DNA of 64,000 nt, from contig JAJDTB010000047.1 in NCBI GenBank assembly GCA_022827345.1, positions 1 through 64,000 on the forward strand. The letters run 5' to 3'. Position numbers and translations under genes: made by a program. The notes beneath the pieces are model-generated. The model did not search any database. It was not told the DNA's origin and worked only from the letters and a program-made list of their open reading frames with translations. Shown here in pieces: positions 35,901 to 44,919 of this stretch (within the stretch, counting starts at the first letter, position 1; every line of letters starts with the position of its first letter). This DNA is from Gemmatimonadota bacterium (GTDB lineage Bacteria > Gemmatimonadota > Gemmatimonadetes > Longimicrobiales > Gaopeijiaceae).

Positions 35901-36226
35901 GGATGTACGCGGCGGCGCTCGGTCCGCTCGGCGCGCTCGAGGTGGCCAGCATGCACGGGGCGCACTTCCTCGGCCTGCAGGACGAACTGGGGAGCATCAC
36001 GCGGGGGAAGTGGGCCGACCTGATGGTGCTCGGCTCCAATCCCCTGGACGACATCGAGAACACCCTCGACATCGACCTGGTCATGAAGGACGGCATCCTC
36101 TACGATGCCACGACCCTCGACCAGCTGTGGCCCGAAGACCGCCCCTTCGGCGACTACTACTGGGTGAACCCCGACATCATGAAAACGGACACCGTGTCGG
36201 TCGGACACTGGCGTCCCGGGAACTGA
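32945..36226 (+). CDS. Secreted amidohydrolase with N-terminal TolB-like propeller
   Basis: This 1093-residue protein has a signal peptide (ILALAAAAGTPGSAAA, ending near residue 31), then about 600 residues of PD40/TolB-like propeller (repeated SPDG motifs), then a metal-dependent amidohydrolase from about residue 670 to 1075. Metal ligands are in VIPGWIDAHGHHN, with downstream histidines in DISHNIGLVMDGHAGFEH and IGSHGQQHG. The C-terminal strand pair GKWADLMVLGSNPL is typical of imidazolonepropionase-type enzymes. Substrate is unknown, perhaps a cyclic dipeptide or amide. GTG 32945 follows GGAGG by eight bases. The alpha/beta hydrolase follows closely on the same strand, so the two are likely an operon. 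Confidence 0.92.
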   Translation: MSRRTTHTALSHSTILALAAAAGTPGSAAAQEWDITEPRGETREVSFTTTEGTWMSVDVSPNERWILFDLLGHIYRMPAGGGDAENLTEGSGLALNIHPVVSPDGSEIAFISDRLGQNNLWIMNSDGSDPRAVFTDMDIRAMEPVWTPDGEYIVVRQTSMSGGGLFEYGLFMYHRDGGTGVELVPYTIEMPGWPSISPDGRYLYFQQFVGTPLPYGGQDSSKGDFQLRRLEFATGTITPITQGRSQQQGRLTSGGAFAPEVSPDGRFLAFGRRIPDGLLEYRGHVFGPRTGLWLRDLESGAERLIMDPVVWDMTQEITRAAPVLPRFTWSPDGTRIYLSQGGGIRVLDVGGGGVSTIPFRVDVRRTISQMAYGERAIPDESFEARFPRWPTASPDGDRIAFEAVGRIWVQDASGGEPRRLTSDGFAPGFEYAPAWSPDGSAIAFVTFDWAEGGHIWRISPDGSGSAQQISLRAGEYNNPVWRADGQEVVASAGSGATERGRALVHNAWHDLVRFPAAGGEGTTVVRSAGSSPPLASYGAGGRIYYMAQGTLVSVTPDGTDRREHAVLPPTVEAAVSPDGARVAFVTVGDVFVAPLPPARSQGDVPAISRQGGSLPVTRITTDGGLFPRWRSASVLDFGGGARHGTHDLSSGETTLTPLRLTLSRNLPEGSVAITGARIVTLDEAGVIERGTVVTRGGRIACVGDCDTSGADRVIDAAGKTVIPGWIDAHGHHNRESAGMVPERGFEHAAYLAYGVTTTRDPAASSINTWAAKDLVQAGRMLGPRIYATGETLTAGDAPFKADVDTREEADNQAARLQRWGAESVKQYLQPNRRRAQWLVDAGRERGMVVTSEGGNFDISHNIGLVMDGHAGFEHALVQFPIYSDVSRFLGQAGFHYSPTVVVGGSAPWSEEYFFQREDTWLDEKIRQWLPWRQLIPHARRRMMRPETDYGFAIVAEGMADVIAAGGYGAIGSHGQQHGPASHWETWMYAAALGPLGALEVASMHGAHFLGLQDELGSITRGKWADLMVLGSNPLDDIENTLDIDLVMKDGILYDATTLDQLWPEDRPFGDYYWVNPDIMKTDTVSVGHWRPGN

Positions 36227-36254
36227 ACCGATGAACGTTTGCTGGAGAAGAATC

Positions 36255-37286
<1,032 letters not shown>

Positions 37287-37331
37287 GCAGCCGCCGGATG
37301 AGGCATGCCGCCGCGGGCCAGCCGCGAGCCC

Positions 37332-38378
37332 TCAGTTCCCGAAGAGCGACTGCAGCCCCACCGGCGACGTCCACATCGAGCGGTTGGAGTGCCCCACGCC
37401 GGGCACGATCATCTCGACGTGGTTGTGCCCCTCGTGCAGCGCATCCATGAACCGCACCAGCGTCTGCCCGCGCACGTAGCGGTTGACGCCCTGCAGATTC
37501 GCCCCGCAGCTCTGGTCGAGAGAGGCGCTCAGCGTGTCCGCGTCGCCGACCAGTATCCGCACATCCCGCCGCGACAACTGCGCGCGAATGGTGTCCGCGT
37601 CGAGCCCCCCGGCGAAGGTGTTGCGATCCTCCAGACCGTAGTGCCACTCGTTGTAGTCGTCGCAGCCGACCCCGCCGGGGACGGTGAAGTTGCCGCTCAG
37701 GTTCTCGCGCTCCGGCCCCGGATACAGGTACGTCGAAGGATTGGCGACGACATACCGGAACGACACCCCGTCCCGCGCCCCCTCCTCGACCTGGCTCGTC
37801 GCCGCGTAGCGGTGGAGCACCTGTCCTCCCGCCGAGTGACCGGTCACCACGATCTCGCGCATTGTCGGAAAACGGCTCGTGTCGAGGAAGATCTTCACGA
37901 TGCTGTCGAGCGCCGTGTACGAACTGACCCGCGGCGAAGGCCCCTCGGGGCGTGAGAGATTCCCCCGCTTCCACCCCGGACTCGACCAGTGGGGCTCGTC
38001 GGGTTCGGGGCCGTCGTCCACGGTCTGGAAGTGGGGCGCAACCACGGCCGTCGTCGCGGCGACGCCCCCCTGGGTAACGGCCGAAATCCCGCTGAGGAAG
38101 TAGACATCCGGGTTCCGATTGTTGCCGTGCACGACGATCAGTCCCCGCGATGCGCTCTCATCACCGGTCGCCAGCTCGTGCGTGCTGAAGACGGGCAGGT
38201 AGACGCCGGATCCGATCACAACCCGCTCGGCGCAGATCGCCCCGGCCAGGTTGCAGGGCACGGGCCGGGTGGGGGGCTCGGGCGGCGGGGGTTCCACGGT
38301 TTCGGTTACGGTCGTGCCGCCGCCACAGGCGTAGAGTGCCGCAAGACACAGCAGGGCGAGGGGGATGAGAGGGCGCAG
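37332..38378 (-). CDS. Alpha/beta hydrolase-fold lipoprotein
   Basis: This protein of about 348 residues contains a lipoprotein signal RPLIPLALLCLAALYAC, with the lipobox cysteine near residue 18, and a Thr/Pro/Glu-rich spacer. The core has the oxyanion strand LIVVHGNNRNPDVYF, the nucleophile elbow VVTGHSAGGQV, the acid in ILVGDADTLS, and His in VPGVGHSNRS. No ATG, GTG or TTG fits in front of the signal sequence; a CTG at 38378 gives an ideal signal peptide but has a poor ribosome site, so the start is uncertain. It follows the S12 hydrolase by 80 bases. Function beyond esterase-like is unknown. Confidence 0.78.
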   Translation of the reverse strand: MRPLIPLALLCLAALYACGGGTTVTETVEPPPPEPPTRPVPCNLAGAICAERVVIGSGVYLPVFSTHELATGDESASRGLIVVHGNNRNPDVYFLSGISAVTQGGVAATTAVVAPHFQTVDDGPEPDEPHWSSPGWKRGNLSRPEGPSPRVSSYTALDSIVKIFLDTSRFPTMREIVVTGHSAGGQVLHRYAATSQVEEGARDGVSFRYVVANPSTYLYPGPERENLSGNFTVPGGVGCDDYNEWHYGLEDRNTFAGGLDADTIRAQLSRRDVRILVGDADTLSASLDQSCGANLQGVNRYVRGQTLVRFMDALHEGHNHVEMIVPGVGHSNRSMWTSPVGLQSLFGN

Positions 38379-38458
38379 GCTCCGGTGCGGCGGGCCAGTC
38401 CACCAGGACCGGTGCGCGCGTGGCCCCGTGGCGCCTGCCCGAGGCTGTGCCGCAGTCG

Positions 38459-40075
38459 TCACGGCTTCCGGTATCTCCCCATGAACCCCATGTCCATCCA
38501 GGAGACCCTGCCCTGTGGCCCCAGCCTGAACGTCACGAACGAACTGCCGTAGGCCTGGCCGTCGCCGCCATCGAAGTACAGCCGGAACACGTCGTGGTGC
38601 CAGTGCTCCATCACGCCCGAGAAGCTGCCGGGCTGCCCGAAGTGCACCCTCAGGGCGCCGTCGCCGGCCACTTCCACGTGCGCCGCGCCGCCGTACTCGT
38701 ACTCGTAGGTGCCGGTGTAGTCCTCCAGGGAGAGCGATGGTGTCGTGCCCGGGATTCTGGCGGCGTCCTGGGCGGCGAGCGTGGCCTCGACCTGCGCCTC
38801 GATCTCGCGCGTTCGGGCCATGATCTCGCCGTGCCAGTCGCGGTCGGGCGCCCCGATCAGGCGGGCGAAGACCCAGGCGGCAATCTCCTGGTGCGGGTAG
38901 TACGGCGCCCACATGCTGCCGTTGGCCAGTACCGTCACCCCGGCCTCGGCATCCGGCAGCATCCCCACGTAGGCGGGAAAGCCGAAGATGCCGCCGCTGT
39001 GCGACACGTACCGATGCCCCTCGAACGAAGCGAGGCGCCATCCCAGGCCATACGCGCCACCATCCTGGTCGCCGAAAACGATCGATTCGTCCATGCCAAT
39101 CTGGGGTGCGTGCATCTCGGCCACGGTCGACTCCTTCATCACGACCTCGCCGTCCACACGACCGCCGCCCAGATGCATGCGGATCCAGTTCACGAGGTCC
39201 GTCACGCTCGACACCACGCTGCCCGCCGCCTGCATGCTGTCGTAGGACTGCCATGACAGTACGCGCCGCGACCCGTCCCGGTCGATCCCGTGGGGCATGG
39301 CGACGTTCAGCCCCGAGGCGTCGGCGATGCTCACCGGTCCGGCTGGCGCGGCACCCAGGAATGCGGTGGCCACGAAGCGATCGTCCCACACCTCGTGGGG
39401 GCTCGCGGCGCTCCGGTCCATTCCCAGCGGCGCGAAGATCCGCTGCCGCACCCAGTCGCTCCACGTCATTCCGCTCACGGCCTCCACCACCAGCCCCGCG
39501 ACGCCGTACCCCTGGTTGCTGTAACGGTAGCCCTGCCTGAGCGGGGCCTGGTTGTCGGGCAGGCGCAACCGCTCCGCGGCCTCACGCGCATCCATCACAG
39601 CGAGGACCGGATAGGCGTCCCCCGGCATGCCCGATCGGTGGGACAGGAGGTCCCGGATAGTCATGCTGCGGGTGATCCACGGATCCTTCACCCGGAACCA
39701 CGGGAGGTGTTTGACGACCGGGTCATCCCATTGCAGCAGGCCGTCGTCGACCAGGACGCCGATCGCCCCGGCGGCGAACGACTTGGACACGGACCCGATC
39801 TGGAACAGCGTCTCGGCGTCGACGGGATCATGGCGGCCGACCTCCTTCACCCCGAAGCCGCGGGCGAAGATGACCTCGTCACGATACACCACCGCCACGG
39901 CCAGGCCGGGCAGTTCCCAGTCCGGCATCGATTGCTCGATGTACTCGGCCAGCCCGGCGATTCGGTCCCGGCCCTCCGCGGCGTCCGTCGCGGCCTGGCC
40001 CGACAGGACGCCGGGCACCATCGCCATCACGGCCAGTGCACAGGTGGCTGCGCCCGGTCCGCGGCAAGGCTTCAC
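38459..40075 (-). CDS. S12 family serine hydrolase (class C beta-lactamase-like) with C-terminal lipocalin-like domain
   Basis: This 538-residue exported protein has a signal peptide in residues 1-27 and a penicillin-recognising S12 domain. The nucleophile is in the SVSKSF tetrad (Ser93-region), the second motif is YSNQGYG, and the third is HSGGIFG. Residues about 445-538 form the DUF3471-type beta domain common to such hydrolases (YTGTYEYEYGGAAHVEV, then WHHDVFRLYFDGG). It may be a D-aminopeptidase, esterase or peptidoglycan-related peptidase. It lies 9 bases downstream of a paralogue and is in the same operon. Confidence 0.92.
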   Translation of the reverse strand: MKPCRGPGAATCALAVMAMVPGVLSGQAATDAAEGRDRIAGLAEYIEQSMPDWELPGLAVAVVYRDEVIFARGFGVKEVGRHDPVDAETLFQIGSVSKSFAAGAIGVLVDDGLLQWDDPVVKHLPWFRVKDPWITRSMTIRDLLSHRSGMPGDAYPVLAVMDAREAAERLRLPDNQAPLRQGYRYSNQGYGVAGLVVEAVSGMTWSDWVRQRIFAPLGMDRSAASPHEVWDDRFVATAFLGAAPAGPVSIADASGLNVAMPHGIDRDGSRRVLSWQSYDSMQAAGSVVSSVTDLVNWIRMHLGGGRVDGEVVMKESTVAEMHAPQIGMDESIVFGDQDGGAYGLGWRLASFEGHRYVSHSGGIFGFPAYVGMLPDAEAGVTVLANGSMWAPYYPHQEIAAWVFARLIGAPDRDWHGEIMARTREIEAQVEATLAAQDAARIPGTTPSLSLEDYTGTYEYEYGGAAHVEVAGDGALRVHFGQPGSFSGVMEHWHHDVFRLYFDGGDGQAYGSSFVTFRLGPQGRVSWMDMGFMGRYRKP

Positions 40076-40084
40076 GAAGGTCTC

Positions 40085-41659
40085 CTACCTCCTCGCGAAG
40101 TCACCGAGCCCGCCGAGATCCAGCGTCCCCACGATCCCATCGGCGCCCAATGTGAAAGTCACGAACATCTCCCCGTTGGCCGGGTTGTCCGGGACCATCC
40201 GGAACACGTCGTAGTGCCAGTGCTCGAGGCGGCCCGTCGTTTTGCCGCCGAGGCTGAGTCGAAGGCCATCGTCTCCATGCTGGATGTCCACTGCACCGTG
40301 ATACTGCTCCTCGTAGGTGCCCGCGTACTCGGGCAGGGGCCGCGAAGGCGAGGTGCCCTCGGCACGGTTTGCCTCCAATTCACGTCGCGCCACGGCAGCA
40401 CGCTCTTCACCTTCCCTCATTTCGGCGAGCATCAGCGCGCTCCAGTCGGCCATCCCAGCGCGGTCGCCACCATCCAGGAAGTGGTCGAACACACTGTACA
40501 TCAGCGCCACGATCAGGTTGTTTGGGCGCGCGTTGGACAGGGCCACCATCCCCACGCCCTCCTCCGGCATGAACGCGACGTGTGCGCGCATCCCGTCAAT
40601 GCCGCCGCCGTGGTCGACCACCTTCCGCCCACGGTAGTCGAGCACCCACCACGCGAGCCCGTAGGCGTTGAAGTTCATGACCGCATCGCGCGAGTGGAGG
40701 CGGTTCTCGGGCGCATCCGCCTGGATCGCCATCTGCGGATAGTGCATCTCGGCCATGGTGCTGTCGCTGACCAGGCGCTGTCCCTCGTGGACGCCGCTCT
40801 CCAGGTGCAGGGCCACCCAGCGTGCCATCTGCGAGGCGCTGGAATAGATCGAGCCCGCGGGCCCGACGTTGTCGATGTTCTTGTGCGGAACGGGCGTCGG
40901 AACACCGTCGACCGGGACGTGCGGCGACGCCACGTTGTCGAGGCGGGGCAGCTCGGTCACCGAGGTGACGCTCCGAGTCATGCCCAGCGGCGCGAAGATG
41001 CGCTCGCCGACGAAGTCGTCCCAGCTCTTGCCCGAGGCGGCGCGCACCACTTCCCCAGCGGTCAGGAACATGAGGTTCTGGTACTGCCAGGCGCCCCGGA
41101 AACTGCGCGTGGGCCTCAGGTAGCGGACACGGCGGATGATCTCGTGGCGATCGTGCGGCCACCGCGACCAGACCGCGTCACCGCGCGCGAGGCCACTCCG
41201 GTGGGTGAGCAGGTCGCGGACGGTCAGTTCCCGGGTCGCGTACGCATCGTACATCTCGAACCACGGGATGTGATCGATGACGCGGTCGTCCCAGCGTACG
41301 CGCCCCTCGTCTACGAGCATCCCGAGCGCGGCCGAGGTGAAGGCCTTCGATGTGGATCCGACCGCGAAGAGGGTGTGTTCGTCGACGGGCTCGCCGGTGG
41401 TCACGTCGCGCACGCCGTAGCCGCGTTCGTAGACCGTGCGGCCATCGTGGACGATCGCGATGGCCAGGCCCGGGACCTGCCAGGCTTCCATCGCCCCCGT
41501 GATGTAGTCGTCGAGGCCGGTGAGAGGGGCGGGTTGGGCGGCCACCGTGGCCAGGCCGGACGCGTAGAGGAAAGCCGCCGCGGCCAGAACCACAGACCCG
41601 GCCGCGCGCGCTGCAAAGCGCAGCACCCCGGCCACGCGGGTGGCATGCGCATTTCTCAC
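40085..41659 (-). CDS. S12 family serine hydrolase, paralogue of the downstream gene
   Basis: This protein of about 524 residues has the same architecture as the next gene: signal peptide (SVVLAAAAFLYASGLATVAA), S12 domain with SxxK in GSTSKAF, second motif WQYQNLMF (Tyr and Asn kept), third motif DHGGGIDG, and a C-terminal DUF3471-like domain (YAGTYEEQYHGAVDIQ, then WHYDVFRMV). The start is uncertain: GTG 41659 is chosen to give a normal signal peptide, while an ATG at 41731 would extend translation through the conserved AT-rich motif and look unnatural. The pair is a tandem duplication that has diverged well. The third motif differs from its neighbour (HGGG versus HSGG). Confidence 0.88.
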   Translation of the reverse strand: MRNAHATRVAGVLRFAARAAGSVVLAAAAFLYASGLATVAAQPAPLTGLDDYITGAMEAWQVPGLAIAIVHDGRTVYERGYGVRDVTTGEPVDEHTLFAVGSTSKAFTSAALGMLVDEGRVRWDDRVIDHIPWFEMYDAYATRELTVRDLLTHRSGLARGDAVWSRWPHDRHEIIRRVRYLRPTRSFRGAWQYQNLMFLTAGEVVRAASGKSWDDFVGERIFAPLGMTRSVTSVTELPRLDNVASPHVPVDGVPTPVPHKNIDNVGPAGSIYSSASQMARWVALHLESGVHEGQRLVSDSTMAEMHYPQMAIQADAPENRLHSRDAVMNFNAYGLAWWVLDYRGRKVVDHGGGIDGMRAHVAFMPEEGVGMVALSNARPNNLIVALMYSVFDHFLDGGDRAGMADWSALMLAEMREGEERAAVARRELEANRAEGTSPSRPLPEYAGTYEEQYHGAVDIQHGDDGLRLSLGGKTTGRLEHWHYDVFRMVPDNPANGEMFVTFTLGADGIVGTLDLGGLGDFARR

Positions 41660-41680
41660 GCGCGACCCACTCACCGAGAA

Positions 41681-41723
41681 AGTAATATACGCATTACATT
41701 TTGTCATGTTTTGTTTACATTTC
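41681..41723 (+). promoter_or_regulatory. Conserved AT-rich motif, copy 3
   Basis: This copy has AGTAAT-N6-ATTACA followed by GTCATGTTT and TTTAC with the same offsets as copies 1 and 2. It lies just upstream of the paralogous S12 gene pair and downstream of the beta-lactamase-like gene, so here it could be an operator of the S12 operon. Confidence 0.5.
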
Positions 41724-41783
41724 TGTTTCATCCAGTGGCCGCTACGGCACCGGCGCCGCCCGCAGCGACGCGCCGGACACCCC

Positions 41784-42839
41784 CTACCCCCGGTTGAACA
41801 CGAAGTAATCGTGAATCGCCCGCGCGATCTGCGCGATCACCGCTTCGCGCTCCGGGATCGCCACCTCCGACTCCTTCACATAGACGACCGCCACCACGTG
41901 CCCCGCCCCATCCGGCAGGTCGATGATCCCCACGTCGTTGGTCGTCTGGCCGATGGTGCCGGTCTTGTGGGCGACCTCGGTTCCCGCCGGGAGCACCCCC
42001 TTCAGCCGCGCCTCGCCGGTCTGGCACCGGTACATGATGTCGACCAGCAGCGCGGAACTCTCCTCCGAGAGGATGTCCCGGTTCCAGATCTGCTGGAGCA
42101 CCATCGACATCGCGGCCGGCGTCGACGTGTCCCGCGGGTCGGTGTTGAAGTTGGCGTTGTTGGCCGCGAGGCCGGCATCGGTCCGCGGCGCGCTCAGCAC
42201 CTCCTCGTAGTCCTCCGGGCTGATCTTGTTGTCCTCGCTGACGTCCGGCGCACCGAGCCAGTTGGCGATGAGCGCCCAGGTGGGACGGTCGACGCGGATC
42301 CCCTCGGCACCCACCTCGTGCATCCGGTCGGTCACGGCCTGCGAACCGCCCGCCGCCTCCATCAGCACGTCGGTCGCGATGTTGTCGCTGATCTGCAGCA
42401 TGAGTTCGAGCAGATTGTGCACCGAGATCTGCAGCCCCGGATCGTCCAGCAGGTCGCTGATGGCGCTCGATGTCGTGTACACATCGCTCTGGTCGATCTC
42501 GATGAGGTCGTAGAGCCCGAGCTCGCCCCGGTCGACCATCGAGAGGATCTGCACCGCGATCGGCACCTTGTAGGTGCTCGCCATCGGGAAGAGTTCGTCG
42601 CCGTTCAGCGTGATCCCGCGCCCCGTTTCGAGGTGATAGGCGGCCACGCCGACCCGCCCCTGCGCCTGTTCGGCCAGCCGGGCGACTTCGGTGGCGAGGT
42701 GTTCCAGCCCGGGGTCTTCACCCTGGACCTGAATGTCCTGCGCGGCTGCGTCCGATACGGGCAGGCGGCAGCCGAGAATGGCCAGAACGGCGAGCGTCCC
42801 GAGGTGCGGCAAGACGGGACGAAGCTGGGTGCGACGCAT
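41784..42839 (-). CDS. Class A beta-lactamase-like serine hydrolase with altered omega loop
   Basis: This 351-residue exported protein (signal about residues 1-33) has the class A motifs: Ser-x-x-Lys in MASTYKVP, Ser-Asp-Asn in LQISDNIATD and Lys-Thr-Gly in VAHKTGTIG, plus DPRDTSTPAAM. The omega-loop glutamate that activates the deacylating water (Glu166 in TEM) is not present: the RLDRWE of TEM aligns with RVDRPT, and about 30 extra residues follow. It may therefore bind beta-lactams slowly or act on another substrate. GGAGG lies five bases before ATG 42839. It is upstream of the S12 pair on the same strand. Confidence 0.88.
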   Translation of the reverse strand: MRRTQLRPVLPHLGTLAVLAILGCRLPVSDAAAQDIQVQGEDPGLEHLATEVARLAEQAQGRVGVAAYHLETGRGITLNGDELFPMASTYKVPIAVQILSMVDRGELGLYDLIEIDQSDVYTTSSAISDLLDDPGLQISVHNLLELMLQISDNIATDVLMEAAGGSQAVTDRMHEVGAEGIRVDRPTWALIANWLGAPDVSEDNKISPEDYEEVLSAPRTDAGLAANNANFNTDPRDTSTPAAMSMVLQQIWNRDILSEESSALLVDIMYRCQTGEARLKGVLPAGTEVAHKTGTIGQTTNDVGIIDLPDGAGHVVAVVYVKESEVAIPEREAVIAQIARAIHDYFVFNRG

Positions 42840-42944
42840 GGGAACCTCCGGGGTGTGGCGTTGGATCGCGATCTCGCGAGCAACTGTACTCGCGGCCGGT
42901 TCGGGACGCCACCCGAACACGCATCACCCGCCACCCGCACCCAA

Positions 42945-43017
<73 letters not shown>

Positions 43018-43092
43018 GCCCGAAAGATAACCTTCCCGCAAACGCGGTTCATGGGGTTGGATGGCGGCGCCCCCACGCCTTCGCGCATCGCT

Positions 43093-43743
43093 TCACGTTT
43101 CTTCGCGGCTCTGCTCGAAGGGGAGTTCGAGCTGGAGCAGGCCGAAGCTGGTCCGGTGATGGGGCGTCAGCCCGCACCTGCGCACGGCCTCACGGTGCTC
43201 GCGCGTCGCGTAACCCATGTTGCGCTCCCAGCCGTATTCCGGGTGCCTGGCGGCCAGGCGGGCCATGAGCCGATCGCGGCAGACCTTCGCCACGATCGAT
43301 GCGCAGGCGATGGAGTGCACGATGGCGTCGCCGCCCACCACCGCCTCGTGCTCCCACTCCAGATCGCGCACCGGCAACCCGTCCACCACCACGTGGTCCG
43401 GGGAGATCACGAGCCGACTCAGCGCCCGGTTCATCGCGCGGGCGGTGGCGCGCAGGATGTTGATGCGGTCGATCTCCCGCGCCGAGGCCGCCCCGATCGC
43501 CACCGCAGCGGCGCGCGCGTGAATCTCGCGGGCAAGCTCGGTGCGGCTCTTCGCGGTCAGCGCCTTGGAGTCGGCCGCACCTGCGATCTCCACACCGTCC
43601 CCCAGAATGACCGCAGCCGCGACCACCGGCCCCGCGAGCGGTCCGCGTCCGACCTCGTCGACCCCGGCTACGCGGCGAAGACCCCGCTCGCTGCAACCGC
43701 GTTCGTACTCGAATGCGCCGCGAAGCTGTTCGGGGGCGGACAC
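43093..43743 (-). CDS. rnhB: Ribonuclease HII
   Basis: This 216-residue enzyme cleaves RNA in RNA-DNA hybrids and starts removal of misincorporated ribonucleotides. The N-terminal active site is VAGVDEVGRGPLAGPVVAAA (Asp and Glu at about residues 29-30), with the later acids in VVVDGLPV and the HSIACASIVAKVCRD helix. The length is typical. It lies 27 bases after rplS, the last gene of the ffh-rpsP-rimM-trmD-rplS run, a common bacterial order. Confidence 0.96.
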   Translation of the reverse strand: MSAPEQLRGAFEYERGCSERGLRRVAGVDEVGRGPLAGPVVAAAVILGDGVEIAGAADSKALTAKSRTELAREIHARAAAVAIGAASAREIDRINILRATARAMNRALSRLVISPDHVVVDGLPVRDLEWEHEAVVGGDAIVHSIACASIVAKVCRDRLMARLAARHPEYGWERNMGYATREHREAVRRCGLTPHHRTSFGLLQLELPFEQSREET

Positions 43744-43770
43744 AGGCCCCGGAAGTGCGCCGTCTGGACG

Positions 43771-44130
43771 CTAGTTCGGCCGGTGGACCCGTTTTTCCTT
43801 GATCCGGGCCGCTTTGCCGCGGAGGCCCCGGAGGTAGTACAGCTTGGCCCTGCGAACCCGCCCGCGGCGCACGATCTCGACCCCGCCGACAGTCGGCGCG
43901 TTCACCGGGAACACGCGCTCCACGCCGATGCCGCCGGAAACCTTGCGGACGGTGAACGTCTCGCCCATGCCGGAGCCTCGGCGCCCGAGACAGACGCCCT
44001 GGAAGACCTGGATCCGCTCCTTCTGTCCCTCGCGGACCCGGTAGAGAACCTTGATCGTATCGCCCGGCGCGAAATCCGGAAGGTTGTTGCGGGCGTGTTC
44101 CATATCGAGTTGGTGGAGGATATCCGTCAT
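43771..44130 (-). CDS. rplS: 50S ribosomal protein L19
   Basis: This 119-residue L19 sits at the 30S-50S interface. The family signature [26 protein letters not shown] is at about residues 20-45, followed by VCLGRRGSG and the C-terminal [30 protein letters not shown] precedes the ATG. It is the fifth gene in the ffh-rpsP-rimM-trmD-rplS order, and lies 90 bases after trmD. Confidence 0.98.
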   Translation of the reverse strand: MTDILHQLDMEHARNNLPDFAPGDTIKVLYRVREGQKERIQVFQGVCLGRRGSGMGETFTVRKVSGGIGVERVFPVNAPTVGGVEIVRRGRVRRAKLYYLRGLRGKAARIKEKRVHRPN

Positions 44131-44220
44131 GGTCCTGGCTCCCCGTTCTGCTGTTTCCGCTGTGCCGTCGTTCGATTGGCAGCCTGAAAAGATAGGCCGA
44201 GTGGGGGTCCAGTGGAAGTG

Positions 44221-44883
44221 TCAGTCTCCGCACCGCTCCCGCGTCAGCCGCTTCGCCTGCCCCCGCCGCCACTCCTCGATGCGTCGGTGGTCACCGCTGC
44301 GCAGCACCTCGGGAACGACGAGGCCGCGGTATTCGGCGGGCCGCGTATAGGACGGCGCCGAGATCGCGTCGCCTTCGTAGAACGAGTCCGACGAGGCCGA
44401 CTCGTGATCGCCCAGGGCGCCCGGCAGGAGCCGCACCAGCGCGTCGGTGACCGTGAGGGCGCCGATCTCGCCTCCCGACACGACGAAGTCGCCGATCGAG
44501 AGCTCCTCGGTCGCGAGGTGGTCGGCGACCCGCTGGTCCACGTCCTTGTAGTGGCCGCACAGGAGTGTGATTTCGGGCTCCAGCGAGAGCCGGACCGCGT
44601 CGTCGTGCCTGAACCGCCGCCCCCGTGCGGAGAGCAGGACGATCGGCCCCGCCGGGCTCAAGTCGTCGATGGCTTCGAAGAAGGGCTCCGGCTTCATCAC
44701 CATCCCCGCGCCGCCGCCGTAGGGCTCGTCGTCGACGGTGCGGTGCCGGTCGTGGGTGTAGTCGCGCAGATCCGTCACGCGGTACTCGACCAGGCCGGCC
44801 CGGGCCGCGCGTCCGGGGATGCTCGCCGCGAGCGGGGCCGCGAAGAACTCCGGGAAGATCGTGACGATGTTGACCCGGATCAT
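44221..44883 (-). CDS. trmD: tRNA (guanine-37-N1)-methyltransferase
   Basis: This 220-residue SPOUT-fold enzyme methylates G37 of tRNAs and so prevents frameshifting. Motifs: VNIVTIFPEFFAAPL at the N-terminus, DDEPYGGGAGMVMKPEP, the trefoil-knot SAM site LLCGHYKDVDQRV, and SIGDFVVSGGEIGAL with the catalytic Asp. Length is a little short at the C-terminus compared with E. coli (255). It lies 36 bases after rimM on the same strand. Confidence 0.97.
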   Translation of the reverse strand: MIRVNIVTIFPEFFAAPLAASIPGRAARAGLVEYRVTDLRDYTHDRHRTVDDEPYGGGAGMVMKPEPFFEAIDDLSPAGPIVLLSARGRRFRHDDAVRLSLEPEITLLCGHYKDVDQRVADHLATEELSIGDFVVSGGEIGALTVTDALVRLLPGALGDHESASSDSFYEGDAISAPSYTRPAEYRGLVVPEVLRSGDHRRIEEWRRGQAKRLTRERCGD

Positions 44884-44919
44884 CGTGCGCCGACCCGGAT
44901 CACCCTGCGCCCCCCCGGA

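Noticed and set aside
39290..41797. 835-residue plus-strand reading frame opposite the S12 hydrolases
   Set aside because: It is antisense to two genes with complete catalytic motifs and has no domain of its own; it is open only because of high GC.
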